Assembly: GCF_008831285.2 (NCBI RefSeq)
Contig: NC_045138.2
Location: forward strand, 20,307,934 to 20,371,933
Direction of reading: 5' to 3'
Source: Nymphaea colorata
Lineage: Eukaryota > Streptophyta > Magnoliopsida > Nymphaeales > Nymphaeaceae
Length of the DNA: 64,000 nt
Part shown: positions 26,277 through 37,205 of the stretch, one piece after another
Numbering within the stretch: the first letter of the stretch is position 1
Layout: each line of letters starts with the position of its first letter
The notes under the pieces: generated by a model
The model's database searches: none
Told to the model about the DNA's origin: nothing
Seen by the model: the letters and a program-made list of their open reading frames with translations, nothing else
Made by a program: the position numbers and the translations under genes

Positions 26277-26548
26277 GGGGCCGTTTGATGTCTTGGAAAT
26301 ATAAAAAAGGAAAGAAGTTTTCAAAAATTTAATTTCTGAAATTGATGAATCCGAAAGGAAATCCATATTTTTAAAACTTATTATTGTTTGATGGAATGGA
26401 ATAAAGATTCCAGGCAATTTATTTATTACTTTGATGGTCGTGAATGGAAATAAGTTGAAAGAGGTGAAAGTGAAATTAAGCATTGATTGAGAATCTAAAG
26501 GTAACTTTTTTCTTCCTGAAGGAAATAACTTTTCCCTCAAACGTGTCT
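26277..26548. mobile_element. MITE related to 35675-36046, TTA-flanked
   Basis: The left end ggggccgtttgatgt plus cttggaaatat matches the left end of the 35675 element, and both continue into ggaaagaag. The right end ctcaaacgtgtc is a decayed inverted partner. TTA lies directly outside both ends, consistent with a 3-bp TWA target duplication of the PIF/Harbinger (Tourist) type. No coding capacity. Confidence 0.7.
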
Positions 26549-27016
26549 TAAGGTTCTGGGCAGCTTCGAGGCCTCCATGGTCATATAATATCCTTTTTTC
26601 AACTCAAGTATTACGCCGTTTGCAGTTCAGAAGAGTAACAACCAATGTAAAAGATCAGTGCAACAATAAAGCAAAGCATGAATGTTTTATTATTAAATTA
26701 AAAGACTTTTAGATAATAATAATTAGTAAAAATCCTTGTCTTGAAAGTTTTCCAAAAACATTTTTTATACTTAAAACATTTTAGAGAACTATTGTTGACA
26801 ATGGAAAAAAATAAAACATGCTCGAATATGTGCGATGACCAGTAACTAAGTCTACAACTTACAAGCCTATCTAATATCCTTTTCTCAAACTTCATAGTAT
26901 AAATTAAACTTCACCATGTGAATGGACTCCACATAATTTATTTAGCTAACATTAGTGTTATAAGAACATGAACTTCAAGCATGTTTTGTACAAGGGATAT
27001 TGAGCTTCCCCATGTG

Positions 27017-27053
<37 letters not shown>

Positions 27054-27178
27054 CATCATTCACACTCTCTTGGTGCCCTTTACTATGCAACAAATCAAAG
27101 CTTCCACTTCTGCATTCCTTCAAGCATCACAAGCGCTGGGATAACTTGGCTAATAATACCTTCAAATTAAGAGAGATC

Positions 27179-27660
27179 AAGAATCTGTTCTTTGTTCATG
27201 ACAGTGAACAGCTTTCTTCAATTTCCACCTCCATGAAGAAAGAGAAGAAGAGTCTGTTCTTCGTCCATGACAGTGAACAGCTTTCTTCAATTTCCGACTC
27301 CATGAAGACAGAGAAGAAGAGTCTGTTCTTCGTACCGTGACAGTCAACAGCTTTCTTCAAGTTCCACCTCCATGAAGAAAGAGAAGAAGAGTCTGTTCTT
27401 TGTCCATGACAGTCCACAGCTTTCTTCAATTTCCACCTCCATGAAGAAAGAGAAGAAGAGTCTGTTCTTCGTCCATGACAGTGAACAGCTTTCTTCAATT
27501 TCCGACTCCATGAAGACAGAGAAGAAGAGTCTGTTCTTCGTACCGTGACAGTCAACAGCTTTCTTCAAGTTCCACCTCCATGAAGAAAGAGAAGAAGAGT
27601 CTGTTCTTTGTCCATGACAGTCCACAGCTTTCTTCAATTTCCACCTCCATGAAGAATGAC
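27179..27660. repeat. 69-bp minisatellite, 7 units, with a 208-bp higher-order period
   Basis: Units at 27179-27244 (66 bp), 27245-27313, 27314-27383 (70 bp), 27384-27452, 27453-27521, 27522-27591 (70 bp) and 27592-27660. Units 2-4 and 5-7 look identical by eye except at the very end, giving a 208-bp higher-order repeat (69+70+69). In units 1 and 2 the + strand reads KKSLFFVHDSEQLSSIS followed by a basic SMK segment. Units 3 and 6 each carry an extra base (gtaccgtgacag for gtccatgacag), so the + frame breaks twice and is never restored. The last unit runs into an open stretch ending at 27813 (NDLQLPQELLTIPSQTPLH). It may be a decayed repeat-containing exon or simply a satellite; I do not recognise the protein. 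Confidence 0.92.
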
Positions 27661-28325
27661 CTCCAACTACCTCAAGAACTCCTCACCATTCCATCTCAAA
27701 CGCCCTTGCATTCATCTGATTCCAGAAAGGAACTTCTGGCCATTACAATTGGTAATCATCCAAGCCATCTGTTGGGATTTCTTGCTGATACAGCACATCT
27801 ATTAGCTAATTAGAATGGAAATCACAGGCCCCTGACTTGCTTCATTCATTTTCATTATTTGTAACCATAGTCACAAAAAAACATGTTTTTTTTATGATAT
27901 ATTAAATTACTGTTTAAAACTTTAAAAAATCATTTTTTTTTGAAAAAAAACGTTAAAAAAAGCATTTTTAACGCGTTTGTTTTATTTTTTAATGCCAAAC
28001 AATTTTTTGTTGTTGCAAATATTCTTATCTTTTGAAGTTTGTGTTATTAGTTTCTCACTTATTTTATTTTTCTCAAATTTTAGTTTTTTAATTTTTAAAA
28101 ATTTATGGTATTTTTTCCATATTCTTATTATACCCAATAAAAACATCCCCATTTTAAACTTCAAAACGTTATTTGCGATTATGTCTGTAACAAGAACCAA
28201 ACTAAAAAATTCTGGCTAAAAGGTACTAATTTACAAAATTTAAAATTTTTAAGGTTCATTGATATGTTAGTAAAAATAATTACCCCAAAATATCAATATG
28301 AAAATAAGCATTGTCTTTTGGGTCT

Positions 28326-28345
28326 GTGTGGGCAATTGCCCACAC
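28326..28345. repeat. Perfect 20-bp palindrome, part of a reverse MITE relic
   Basis: The sequence gtgtgggcaattgcccacac is its own reverse complement. Next to it lies ctgcctccacccctg, the complement of a ggggtggaggcag end, so this is probably one end of a hAT-like MITE in reverse orientation. Related words occur at about 17776, 25484 and 34056. Confidence 0.7.
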
Positions 28346-30102
28346 CTGCCTCCACCCCTGCTTTGGGGCCTTGATAGGTACAACTCTGAGAAAGATGATG
28401 GAACTAACACTGATCGAAACGCGAACAAAAAAAACATAAATAGTTCTGATGCAGTAACGCGTCTCGTATATAAAGAAACAAAACAAAATCAAGATGTGCG
28501 ATGGATAGTTCAGATAAGGTAATAAATCTGGTATGAAGCGAAGCAGTTCTTTCTTCTCTCACATTCCAAGATGTTGAAGTTCTATGGTTTTGAGGATGAA
28601 AAACAGAAGATCAAGTGTCCTTTGTTGACGAGATTGATGATCTCCATCACTAAATTTGATAATTTAGTTTGTACCTCTTGAAATCAAACGGGGTGAAATT
28701 GTTACAACAAAATTGGAAAGAAAAATCAGCCTTAAGAGAGTTTGGGCTTCTTTTTTCTCGAAAATATTATCTCTGCGGCGTAGGAAGAACTAACTTTGTT
28801 GATCACAATCTCTTTTCTTGGTTATCAAACACACACTCAAAGCATCCAACCGGCTTTTTGATTGCTTGTAACTCCTTGTTACCAACTAGTGCCTGAGTTG
28901 GTCTCAAGTAAACCCCAAGGCCAGATTTGTTTACCTCGGACTTCATGTCTAAGTGATTGGAAGCCATATTTATATATATGCATCTGATTTTGGAATACTG
29001 TACTTATTCAAATAGTAAATTTCTGGTAAACTAAAGCATTGATAGATATCAAATCTAAAATCCGAAGCTATCAAACGCGACCATCATGTCTTAGGAGAGA
29101 TGCTAAGGAGAAACTCGGGCAGGTTTAGCATTTGATCTTACTTGGGGTTTTTTTTCCAAAAAATATTTTTTTTTTGTTGAATTTTGTAAAAGATTCACAA
29201 AGGAAAAGGGAATGCATTGTTTTCACTGCTCTTGAGCAAATGGAAGTCTTTTAGCCCACAATGGAACTCATTAATATTAAATGAATTCATTTTGTTTTGT
29301 TCTCTCACGCCATATATTTAGACAATCTTTTACTCAAACTCGAGCAACCTAAAACAATTATATATGGAATTTTTGCTCGATCTAAATAGGCAAATTGGAT
29401 GTGAACTGCCATGTTCCTGTCGTTGCCAAAAATAAATGGAGGTTTTCTGTTCAACCAATCCAACTTTTATATGTCCAAATTAAATATTGATTACTATCTC
29501 CGTATTCCCTTCAAAACATGGAAATTCTAGAACTGAAATCTTGCATACGGTTTTTTTACTTGAGTAATTAAACTTATTTCCCTCATTGGGGTAACGGATG
29601 GACAAAGGGTTTGTAGGTGGCCAGTCTCAAGTTCAAGTTCTCAATGTGTCAACTTTGGGTCGGTTAAAATAAAAAAATTCTATGTCGTAAAATAAAAGTA
29701 CCAATATGCAAGTTGAAGTACAGTGAGAGCACCTATCTTAAGACACTAAAAATAAACATGTGCTCTAGGGGCAGGATAAAATACGTTTGTTCACCAACAA
29801 AATACTTAAATAAACTCAAAAATGTCACTAGATTATATCCCTAAGTCACCGACATGTGAATGAACAATAGCAGCAAAAATAATCATGCACCAGCTGCTTT
29901 CTGTCTTTGATCCATATCTCATTTATTCCAAAATTTTCATTTTTCTTATAAATAGTGGATTGATGAGATAAACCTCCGACTTTTTGGGTTCATGAAGCAA
30001 TAAGCATCGCAAAAATGATTTTAAGATATATACTTGACTTCCGAACTTTGAATTTATCAAGTCTATGGTAACTCTCCTTTTTCCTTTTCCAAGTGAACAA
30101 AT

Positions 30103-30360
30103 TATAGGTTGGGCATCTGGCTAGCCCGATGCTCGAAACCTGAGCTGAGGCCCGACGCTCGAAACCTGAGCTGAGGCCCGACCTAGCCTAGTTAAAATTT
30201 AAAAATATATATCTTAACATAAAATAATATATAGATACAATTAATTATAATAAAATATTATAATTATACATAAAAATTAATAAAAATAATATTAAGAAAT
30301 CTTATCGAACCGAACAGACTTAGTCGAACCCACCCGGGCCGACTGATAACATAAATACAC
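30103..30360. repeat. Dispersed repeat with GC-rich ends and AT core (copy 2)
   Basis: Related to 14467-14851. Its left end holds a 27-bp tandem duplication (gctcgaaacctgagctgagg plus cccgac, twice, about 30132-30181). The AT core, about 30190-30300, aligns with the first copy, and the right end (cccgggccgactgata) matches ggccgacctgata of copy 1. Confidence 0.65.
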
Positions 30361-30396
30361 AAGCACTTGCATGTGTGTGTTTTGAACATGGGGAAG

Positions 30397-30599
30397 GGAT
30401 CATGGGCAGAGCCAAGGTAGGGCTCGCATGGACCTTAGTCCTACCTCAATTTAAAAAAAAAAAAAATTACATGTAAATTTTTAAAAAATTTCACTTGTTA
30501 TATTTAAAAATTTTAAAAATGATATTTCAGTCCTAGTCAAAACTTAAAAACTTTAATTCGTTTCGCCTCATGAAAATTTCTGGTTCCACCCCTGAAAGG
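30397..30599 (-). mobile_element. MITE family B, reverse copy
   Basis: The reverse complement of this stretch aligns along its length with 20524-20706, including ttttgactaggactgaaat, acaagtgaaatttttt and attgaggtagg. Its ends read ggggtggaaccagaa and cttggctctgccc. No coding capacity. Confidence 0.75.
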
Positions 30600-30825
30600 G
30601 CATGAGGCTGAGCCATTAATGGTCAACTTCTTGTAGCACACGCAAAATGAGGGCAAATTAAATCATGCCTTCCCAAAGAAGCCGATGCACGTGACGACGT
30701 ATTTGCAACGAGTAACTTGGTTTTTAGGAGCTCCATAGGGCATAGATACAGGGGCGGAGGGAGGGGGGTCCCGGCCCGTCGCACCTCTTGAAAATTTTTC
30801 AACGAGTAACTTGGTATTTTTTCCT

Positions 30826-31280
30826 GATTTTTTCATTTTTTTTTCAACGTTAATATCTTCATGTATTCAAAATTTGAAATTAACCTAAATTGTTTTTCAT
30901 TATTTGTATCATCATTAAAACATTCATTTCAGTACTTTTGTCTAATTCTACTACTTTCATTAATCTCTGATTCATTTTATTTTTTCACCAATTTTTTGAC
31001 TTTTCAAAAGTTTTCGCAAAACTATGCATGATGCGTATGGTTTGTGGTGAAAAGAATAAACGAACAACATGAAGATGAGCAAGTGAAAATGAAGAAAGTG
31101 ACGTCGATGTCTATTCAGCATCTCAACGGACAATTGTGGTTGATTCTTTCCTTCACTTTTTAATAAAGTTGCCAGGAATCACTTATCATAGTGGCTTTCT
31201 TCTCTGAAATCATTTGATATATGTAGTGCCCCTTCTTTTGTCAACTGCTATTCCCAGGTGCACATATTATTTAATTATCT

Positions 31281-31317
<37 letters not shown>

Positions 31318-32252
31318 TGTTAATATAATTATGTGTAGTGAAGGATAAAATAGATTGTTGGATTTAACAAAAATATTTTAATCATACCATGTTTTTAAAG
31401 CAACAACATAGTGTTCATGGACAAATAGCTTTAGAAACAAGTGTGTGACATCTTTTTGGTGTTATTATTTTCCTTTGTACAGATAATTTTGTTTAATAAA
31501 TATAGAGGGCTGCATCCCCAATAAGCTGTTATTGCGACATCTTGACATAATGTGGGTCAACTGAAACACCTAATCATAAAAAAAGAAAATCTGTGCTATA
31601 TAAGTCATCCAATCAACTTGAAAGAGAAGAAATTGAGGCCGTCAGAAACATTTTTAAGGAACAACATAGTGTTTCGGGGTATTATGAAAAAACAAATTTT
31701 GGGTGAACTCTTCGGGATCTTGAGCTGTGTTGCGACTTAGGTTAGGAAAATAAAGTGTTGTGATTCTTTCATTTACAGTTCATAATAGTAATGCCTACAT
31801 GATCCAACTGGCGGCATGTCTTCTACACAACTATTTTTCCAACCAGTTATCTATGTAGGGGCGGAGCCAGGATTTTTTTTAAGGGACGAGCCAAACGATC
31901 CACGGGTCGGGCCAAGAGGAGCGACGGGTAGGGCCAAGAAGAGTGACGAGCCGGGCCAAACTAAAAAAATTGATTTTTTCAATATAAACAAGTTAAAAAA
32001 TTGATTTTCCGGGTCAAACCAAAAACCATACGTGTCATGCATAGTTTTGCAAAAACTTTTGAAAAGTCAAAAAATTGGTGAAAAAATAAAATGAATCAGA
32101 CATTAATGAAAGTAGTAGAATTAGATAGAAGTAATAAAATGAATGTTTTAATGATGATACAAATAATGAAAAACAATTTAGGTTAATTTCAAATTTTGAA
32201 TACATGAAGATATTAACGTTGAAAAAAAATAAAAATGAAAAAATAGGAAAAA
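30826..32252. repeat. Inverted repeat, arms of about 225 bp
   Basis: The left arm (about 30826-31046) is the reverse complement of the right arm (about 32016-32252). Matching words include tcaacgttaatatcttcatg, tttgaaattaacctaaattg, ttttcattatttgtatcatc and caattttttgacttttcaaa. The spacer of about 970 bp holds a (TA)n run near 31283-31314 and a ggggcggagccagg end at about 31860. Probably two oppositely inserted copies of one element. No ORF of note. Confidence 0.85.
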
Positions 32253-32751
32253 ATGTGAAAATAACATGAAAAATGTGCTAAATATATTTTCCTGTTTTTT
32301 TAAATATCACTATTTTTTCGTTTTTCTTGTTTTTTTTTCATTAATATCTGTGACATCTGTGGCACTGATTAGGTAATGCCATCAATGTGGATATCATTCA
32401 TTGCGGCTGTAGGCGAATAGTCAATGAACTCTTCATATACTTTCTTTTGCTTTCCTTTGATGAAGGGTTTGATGTTAAGCTACATTAATATACTGTAAGT
32501 ATATATATATTAAAATTATTTAGAAAGAAATTTTCAATAGCGCACCTAAAGAATTATCAGTAACAGGAAAGCATGCCATCCTATTCAAAGCATAATTTAA
32601 AGTTATTTAAAGGAAATTTTTAGAAACTGATCATAAAGAAAATTTAATAAGGGGAATTGTAAGATCATTGATTGGTATTAGTTTCTTATGTGTAACCAAT
32701 TATATAAATATGTGATTGTATCCAAACAAGTCTTTTATTAAAATTTAAAGC

Positions 32752-33915
32752 GGTTATGGATTATTCTTCACCAACACCATAAACTTTAATTTCCAAAGAA
32801 AAACCTTATGTTCTTTTTTAGAGGGTAAAATGACAAATTTGTACATATTTAACAATTAAAATTTCAAAACATTTTTTTTATCAACCACAGGAAACTTAGC
32901 TTTTAAGAACATGAAAAGACTATGCATATTTTATTATTGCCAATTACTTGGGTGAGCAGAAGGAGTAAAACGTTAAACAAGAGAGCCGAAATGTCCACCC
33001 TTTTCCTTATCATCTTTAGATACTAGTATGCTTCAATTATATCGAATGACACTTGTACTATGCTTCAACTTACATATTGGTGACTTTTTTTTTTTACATA
33101 AAGTTGATGATCTCGAAATTCGTAAAAGAAACTGTCTGTGTACTGGCCCTTGCCCCATTCATTGCGCCAACCCTATCAAAGATTCCATCAAAAGAAATAA
33201 ACTAACTTTACTCGACATCAATGACAAGATTAGGGTTAGTAAATTACACTTACTTCCAGTTGCTGGTTCAAATCTTGTGGGTGCTTACCCTTTACGAAAA
33301 CCGACACATGTCAAAACCAGTATTGGGGCGAAAGAATGGCCTTTGCGAGTTTTATGTGGTTATGGATTGTTCTTCAGGAACACCATAAACTTTAATTTCC
33401 AAAGAAAAACCTTATGTTCTTTTTTAGAGGGTAAAATGGCAAATTTGTACAGATTTAACAATTAAAATTTCAGATTTTTTTTTATCAATCATAGGAAACT
33501 TAGTTTTTAAGAACATGAAAAGACTGCATATTTTATTATTGCCAATTACTTGGGTGAGCAGAAGGAGTAAAACGTTAAACAAGAGAGCCGAAATGCCCAC
33601 CCTTTTCCCTATCTTCTTAAGATGCTAGCCTGCTTCCATTATATCGAATGCCACTTCTACTATGCTTCAACTTACATATCGGTGACCTTTTTTGTACATA
33701 AAGCGCCCCATTCATTGCGCCAACCCTATCAAAGATTCCATCAAAAGAATTAAACTAACTTTACTCGACATCAATAACAAGATTAGCGTTAGTAAATTAC
33801 ACTTACTTCCAGTTGCTGGTTCAAATCTTGTGGGTGCCTACCCTTTACGAAAACCGACTCGCATGTCAAAACCAGTATTGGGGCGAAAGAATGTCCTTTG
33901 CGAGTTTTATGTTGA
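32752..33915. repeat. Direct tandem repeat, period about 606 bp
   Basis: Copy 1 (about 32752-33357) and copy 2 (about 33358-33915) share long nearly identical blocks: ggttatggatt, caccataaactttaatttcc, gggtgagcagaaggagtaaa, ccccattcattgcgccaacc and cttccagttgctggttcaaa. Copy 2 lacks a piece of about 50 bp after ggtgac. Both give matching short ORFs (CANPIKDSIKR then LTLLDIN), which lie wholly inside the repeat and match no family I know. Confidence 0.88.
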
Positions 33916-34030
33916 GCAAGCGATGAAGTCTCTTAGCCGGGGTGGTTTCCTTTCATTTTTTTTTTTTTGGAAATGGTTACTACAAGCACTACAACAGCTA
34001 CTCATTGACGCAGAAAAACAACCCGCATCT

Positions 34031-34186
34031 AGTGGCGGAGCCACATGATGACTTGTGTGGGCAACTGACCACACCAGTCTCTTAAAATTTCTTTATTTTT
34101 GAATAAACATGTATAAGTGCCCCACCAGATATGAGTATTTTTAAGTGAGTGCTCATCCAGCCAATTTTTTTTGGCTCCGCCACTGA
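34031..34186. mobile_element. hAT-type MITE with perfect 13-bp TIRs and 8-bp target duplication
   Basis: Left end agtggcggagcca (34031-34043) and right end tggctccgccact (34172-34184) are perfect reverse complements. The 8-mer ccgcatct lies directly left (34023-34030) and again at 34187-34194. An 8-bp duplication with short GC-rich ends fits the hAT superfamily. The element is 156 bp with no coding capacity. Intact ends and duplication suggest a recent insertion; diverged relatives are at about 17751, 25460 and 28200-28360. Confidence 0.85.
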
Positions 34187-34388
34187 CCGCATCTTATATA
34201 TACCCAACTGTTCCTTGAAGCAAAATTGTAAGAGAGACTCATATCTAAGTCCTTTGCTATAGCAGCGATAGAACCTATATATATCTGAATGATCAGGCTT
34301 CTCGACCCGGCGTGATTTGTATGCATATAGCTTCAACTTGCGCAAGGATGACACTTTTGGCCGTTGAACCGTGGCTGCCCATCTAAAA

Positions 34389-34447
34389 GCCGCCGCCACA
34401 GCCGCCGCCACCGCCACCGCCACAGCCGCCGCCACCGCCGCCGCCCT
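34389..34447. repeat. GCC/ACC trinucleotide repeat
   Basis: About 20 triplets of gcc, acc and acagcc type. On the minus strand this gives a poly-Ala/Val stretch in an ORF running down from 34477 that later enters the hAT MITE. I do not accept that ORF as a gene on this evidence. Confidence 0.9.
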
Positions 34448-35674
34448 GCCGGCGAAACTCCTTGGTTTCTGGTTCAACTATGCAAATATATGCTCAAATG
34501 TGTCTGCAAGATCTTTGGGATCATGATAATTCTTGAGAAATGTTTGTTCAACAAGTAATTAAGTTGTTGAATGGAGCCAATGATCAAGACTTGTCTAGTT
34601 GGCCTTAAATGGATTGCAATTATTCAATGGACCCCATGGAGACATAAGAGGAAACCATAATCCTTGTGGGGTAAATCCTGCCATGTAGCAAAAAGAGTAA
34701 AGTCCGTGTCCAAACTGCTCCTATAGATGCGAAGAAAATATAAAAAACATATTTAACTTTTGAATATTCTTAAAAGCACACTTTATTTTTTTCATATGTA
34801 ATTGACAAAATAAAATTTTGGGAATCATTTTTTTTTATCTAAGTTCACAAAAACACCCAGTCTTCCTTTCCTTGATAACTTTCTAGCATTATTTAAAAAA
34901 AAAAAAAGGTTATACATCTAGTTTAGATATTAATGAGCAAAAGCTAAGCCACATGGATATTGTTAATCATGTAGTTAAAGATAATGTTTATGAGAAAAGG
35001 CGAACTGATTTGGATATAGTTGATCATGTATTAGTAATTTATTATTATTAGGTAAAGTTAAATAAAATAATGCAAGCTGATGAGATTTAGAATTCATTTT
35101 TATTGAGAGTGCTTTAGTCATGCTATCATGCTGACTTCCAACTATAGTCATAAACTAGAGTTGGTGCAAAAAACTTTGTTTTTTAATAATATCAAAGGGT
35201 CATGGATATTTTTTTATTATCCATGTATGTTTTCCCAGCTTTCACAAAGACAAAAAAAAGTGGTATGCCTCACCTATTTGCTTTGCCAACTAGAGACATA
35301 ACCAGTTTGGATTTGAGCAATCTTTGTCAAATTTTATATGATTCATTTCAAATTTGGATTCAATTTCAGATCTTTTTCAAGACTAAATTGGAAAGTGAGT
35401 AGCATGAGATCCAACATTTATATGCACTCCAATGGGCTCTTAGAGTCCCTGAATGCCGACTTTAAGCGAATTAAACATACGTGGATATCAACTCTGGGTC
35501 GTTTGGTAAGCAGTGCCAGCCATGGGATGTCTGTTGATCGTGGGCGGCGGGGGAAGGGTTCCTCCTTCCCTTTTTTCCCCTTTTTTTATTGTCCTACATG
35601 ATAGAAAACCAAGAAAAAAAAATTTACCGGCCGTCCAATCAAAATGATGGACGGTTTTGATTTGATGTCCCTAA

Positions 35675-36046
35675 GGGGCCGTTTGATGCATTGGAAATAT
35701 AGAGTTGGAAAGAAGTTTCCAGAAACTTATTTCATAAATTAAAGAAATGAAAACAAAATCCAGGTTTCCAAAACCCCTTTGTGTTTGTTGGATTTGGGTT
35801 TATGTTTCAAAAAATGAATTTCTAATTTGATAGGAATAACAGATGAAAAAAGAGAATCCTTGGATTAAGGAACATGGAAAATGTTTTCCACCCTTTGGGG
35901 TGAAAAAAAATTCTGAAAGAAATTTTTGAAAATCAACTCAATAGTTATTTTTTTTTTTCTAAAGTTTAATGGACAAGAATTTTTTTTAAAATTTTGAATT
36001 TTATTTCCAGTGTCGTAGGAAATAGCACTGCTCATCAAACGGGCCC
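35675..36046. mobile_element. TAA-flanked MITE of PIF/Harbinger (Tourist) type
   Basis: Left end ggggccgtttgatg and right end catcaaacgggccc are inverted repeats. TAA lies directly outside both ends (35672-35674 and 36047-36049), the expected TWA target duplication of PIF/Harbinger elements. The 372-bp interior is AT-rich with no ORF. The left end matches that of 26277-26548. Confidence 0.82.
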
Positions 36047-36647
36047 TAAAGGTCATGAGAAAGTTAAAAGTCTAAGTTTTCCAAATTCTTATATGATCTT
36101 AGTCAAAGATTGAACTTAATCTAGATTCGATCAAAACGAAATCCGTTGAAAAGATTCTACTAAACAGATTTTTGATCAAATCAATCACTATTTTCATCCC
36201 CAACTCCCAACAACCAAGAAGAAGCTGACCAAGCCCCATGACATTGACCAATGTTGGGGGAAGGGAGAAATCAACATAATGTTGTGAAGATGAACTCATT
36301 GTAGGACCAAAATGTTACCACAGGGTCCCATTTGAGCTCTTGGGGCTTTCATACACAGTGGTGGGACCAACCTCAATAATGCAAATGTGGATACTAAAAT
36401 TCCATCTGTACCCAAACTGAAGCCAAAAAAGACCAGCTGCTGCCCTTGGCAGTGGCTGAAAAATCAAAGGGCAGTTTGGTCACAATGCTAGAAGAAGATA
36501 AAATAAACAAAAAAAATTGTTGGTTTTTGTGGAAATGTGATAAGGAGAGAGAGAGAGTCACTTTTTTTTTTTTTTTTTTTTTGTTCTTATGAATAACTTC
36601 TTCCCCAAAATACCGGTCAAAAGAGAAATGCCGGGAATCCTGACATG

Positions 36648-36654
36648 TATAAAA
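36648..36654 (+). promoter_or_regulatory. TATA box, probable RHF2A promoter
   Basis: TATAAAA about 558 bp before the RHF2A start codon, followed within 100 bp by a purine-rich leader. Two short uORFs lie downstream, at 36791-36802 (MPK) and 36871-36900 (MEFQGDLAA). The distance to the start codon suggests a leader intron, as found in many plant genes, but I cannot fix its borders. Confidence 0.55.
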
Positions 36655-37205
36655 GCAAGCCCAAGGCGTTTTTGGCACGCACTAAGAAAAAGGAGAGGAG
36701 CGGAGGAGAAGGAAGAGATAAAGGGAGAGGGAGGGAGGTTTTTTTTCTTTTCTCTGCACTCTCCTTTTCGTTTTCACGGACCCCCCAAGAATGCCCAAGT
36801 GATCGTAAGAAGTCCACCTTCTTGAAGAAGCTAGGGCATATCAAGCGGAGGACCTGAAACTCTGCCTGCCATGGAGTTCCAGGGTGATCTTGCAGCTTGA
36901 AACCCTAAGTTTTTTTTTTGTTTTGAGGGGAGGGGTTAGTTGGGTGGGGTTGGCTGATCGTTGGTGGGTCGCATCTGGAGCTGCCCCAATCTGGTCTTGG
37001 TGAGGAATATTTTAGATTCGTTCTTCTTTTGTGTTGGATTGTGCTTATTTCCAGATTGGGAAGGTTTTCATGTTCAATTGGGTATTTTTCTTTTTCTTGT
37101 TTCTTTCTTCCTTTGTTTCCGTGGGTTTTGTGGATTTGGGTTATGTCGGTGATGGTGTGTCTAATTTGTTTGTTCTTTTGTTGGGGAGATCTTTAGGGTT
37201 TAGGG

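Larger units (their letters stand above)
23279..37205. other. Gene-poor, repeat-rich intergenic region
   Basis: No gene I can name in nearly 14 kb. The first several hundred bases are probably 3' UTR of the 147-aa gene. Two short open stretches with splice-like borders near 24117-24279 and 24545-24712 are unexplained. The rest is MITEs (26277, 30397, 34031, 35675), inverted and direct repeats (30826-32252, 32752-33915), a minisatellite (27179-27660), microsatellites and AT-rich filler. From about 36640 it is the RHF2A promoter and leader. Confidence 0.55.

Noticed and set aside
27196-27637. Minus-strand ORFs across the 69-bp minisatellite
   Set aside because: They change frame at the same extra bases as the + strand and encode low-complexity Ser/Lys repeats; shadows of the tandem repeat.
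34082-34477. 131-codon minus-strand ORF with a poly-Ala/Val start
   Set aside because: The Ala/Val stretch comes from a GCC/ACC microsatellite and the C-terminal part runs into the hAT MITE. The middle (LRKLKLYAYKSRRVEKPDHS) matches nothing I know.
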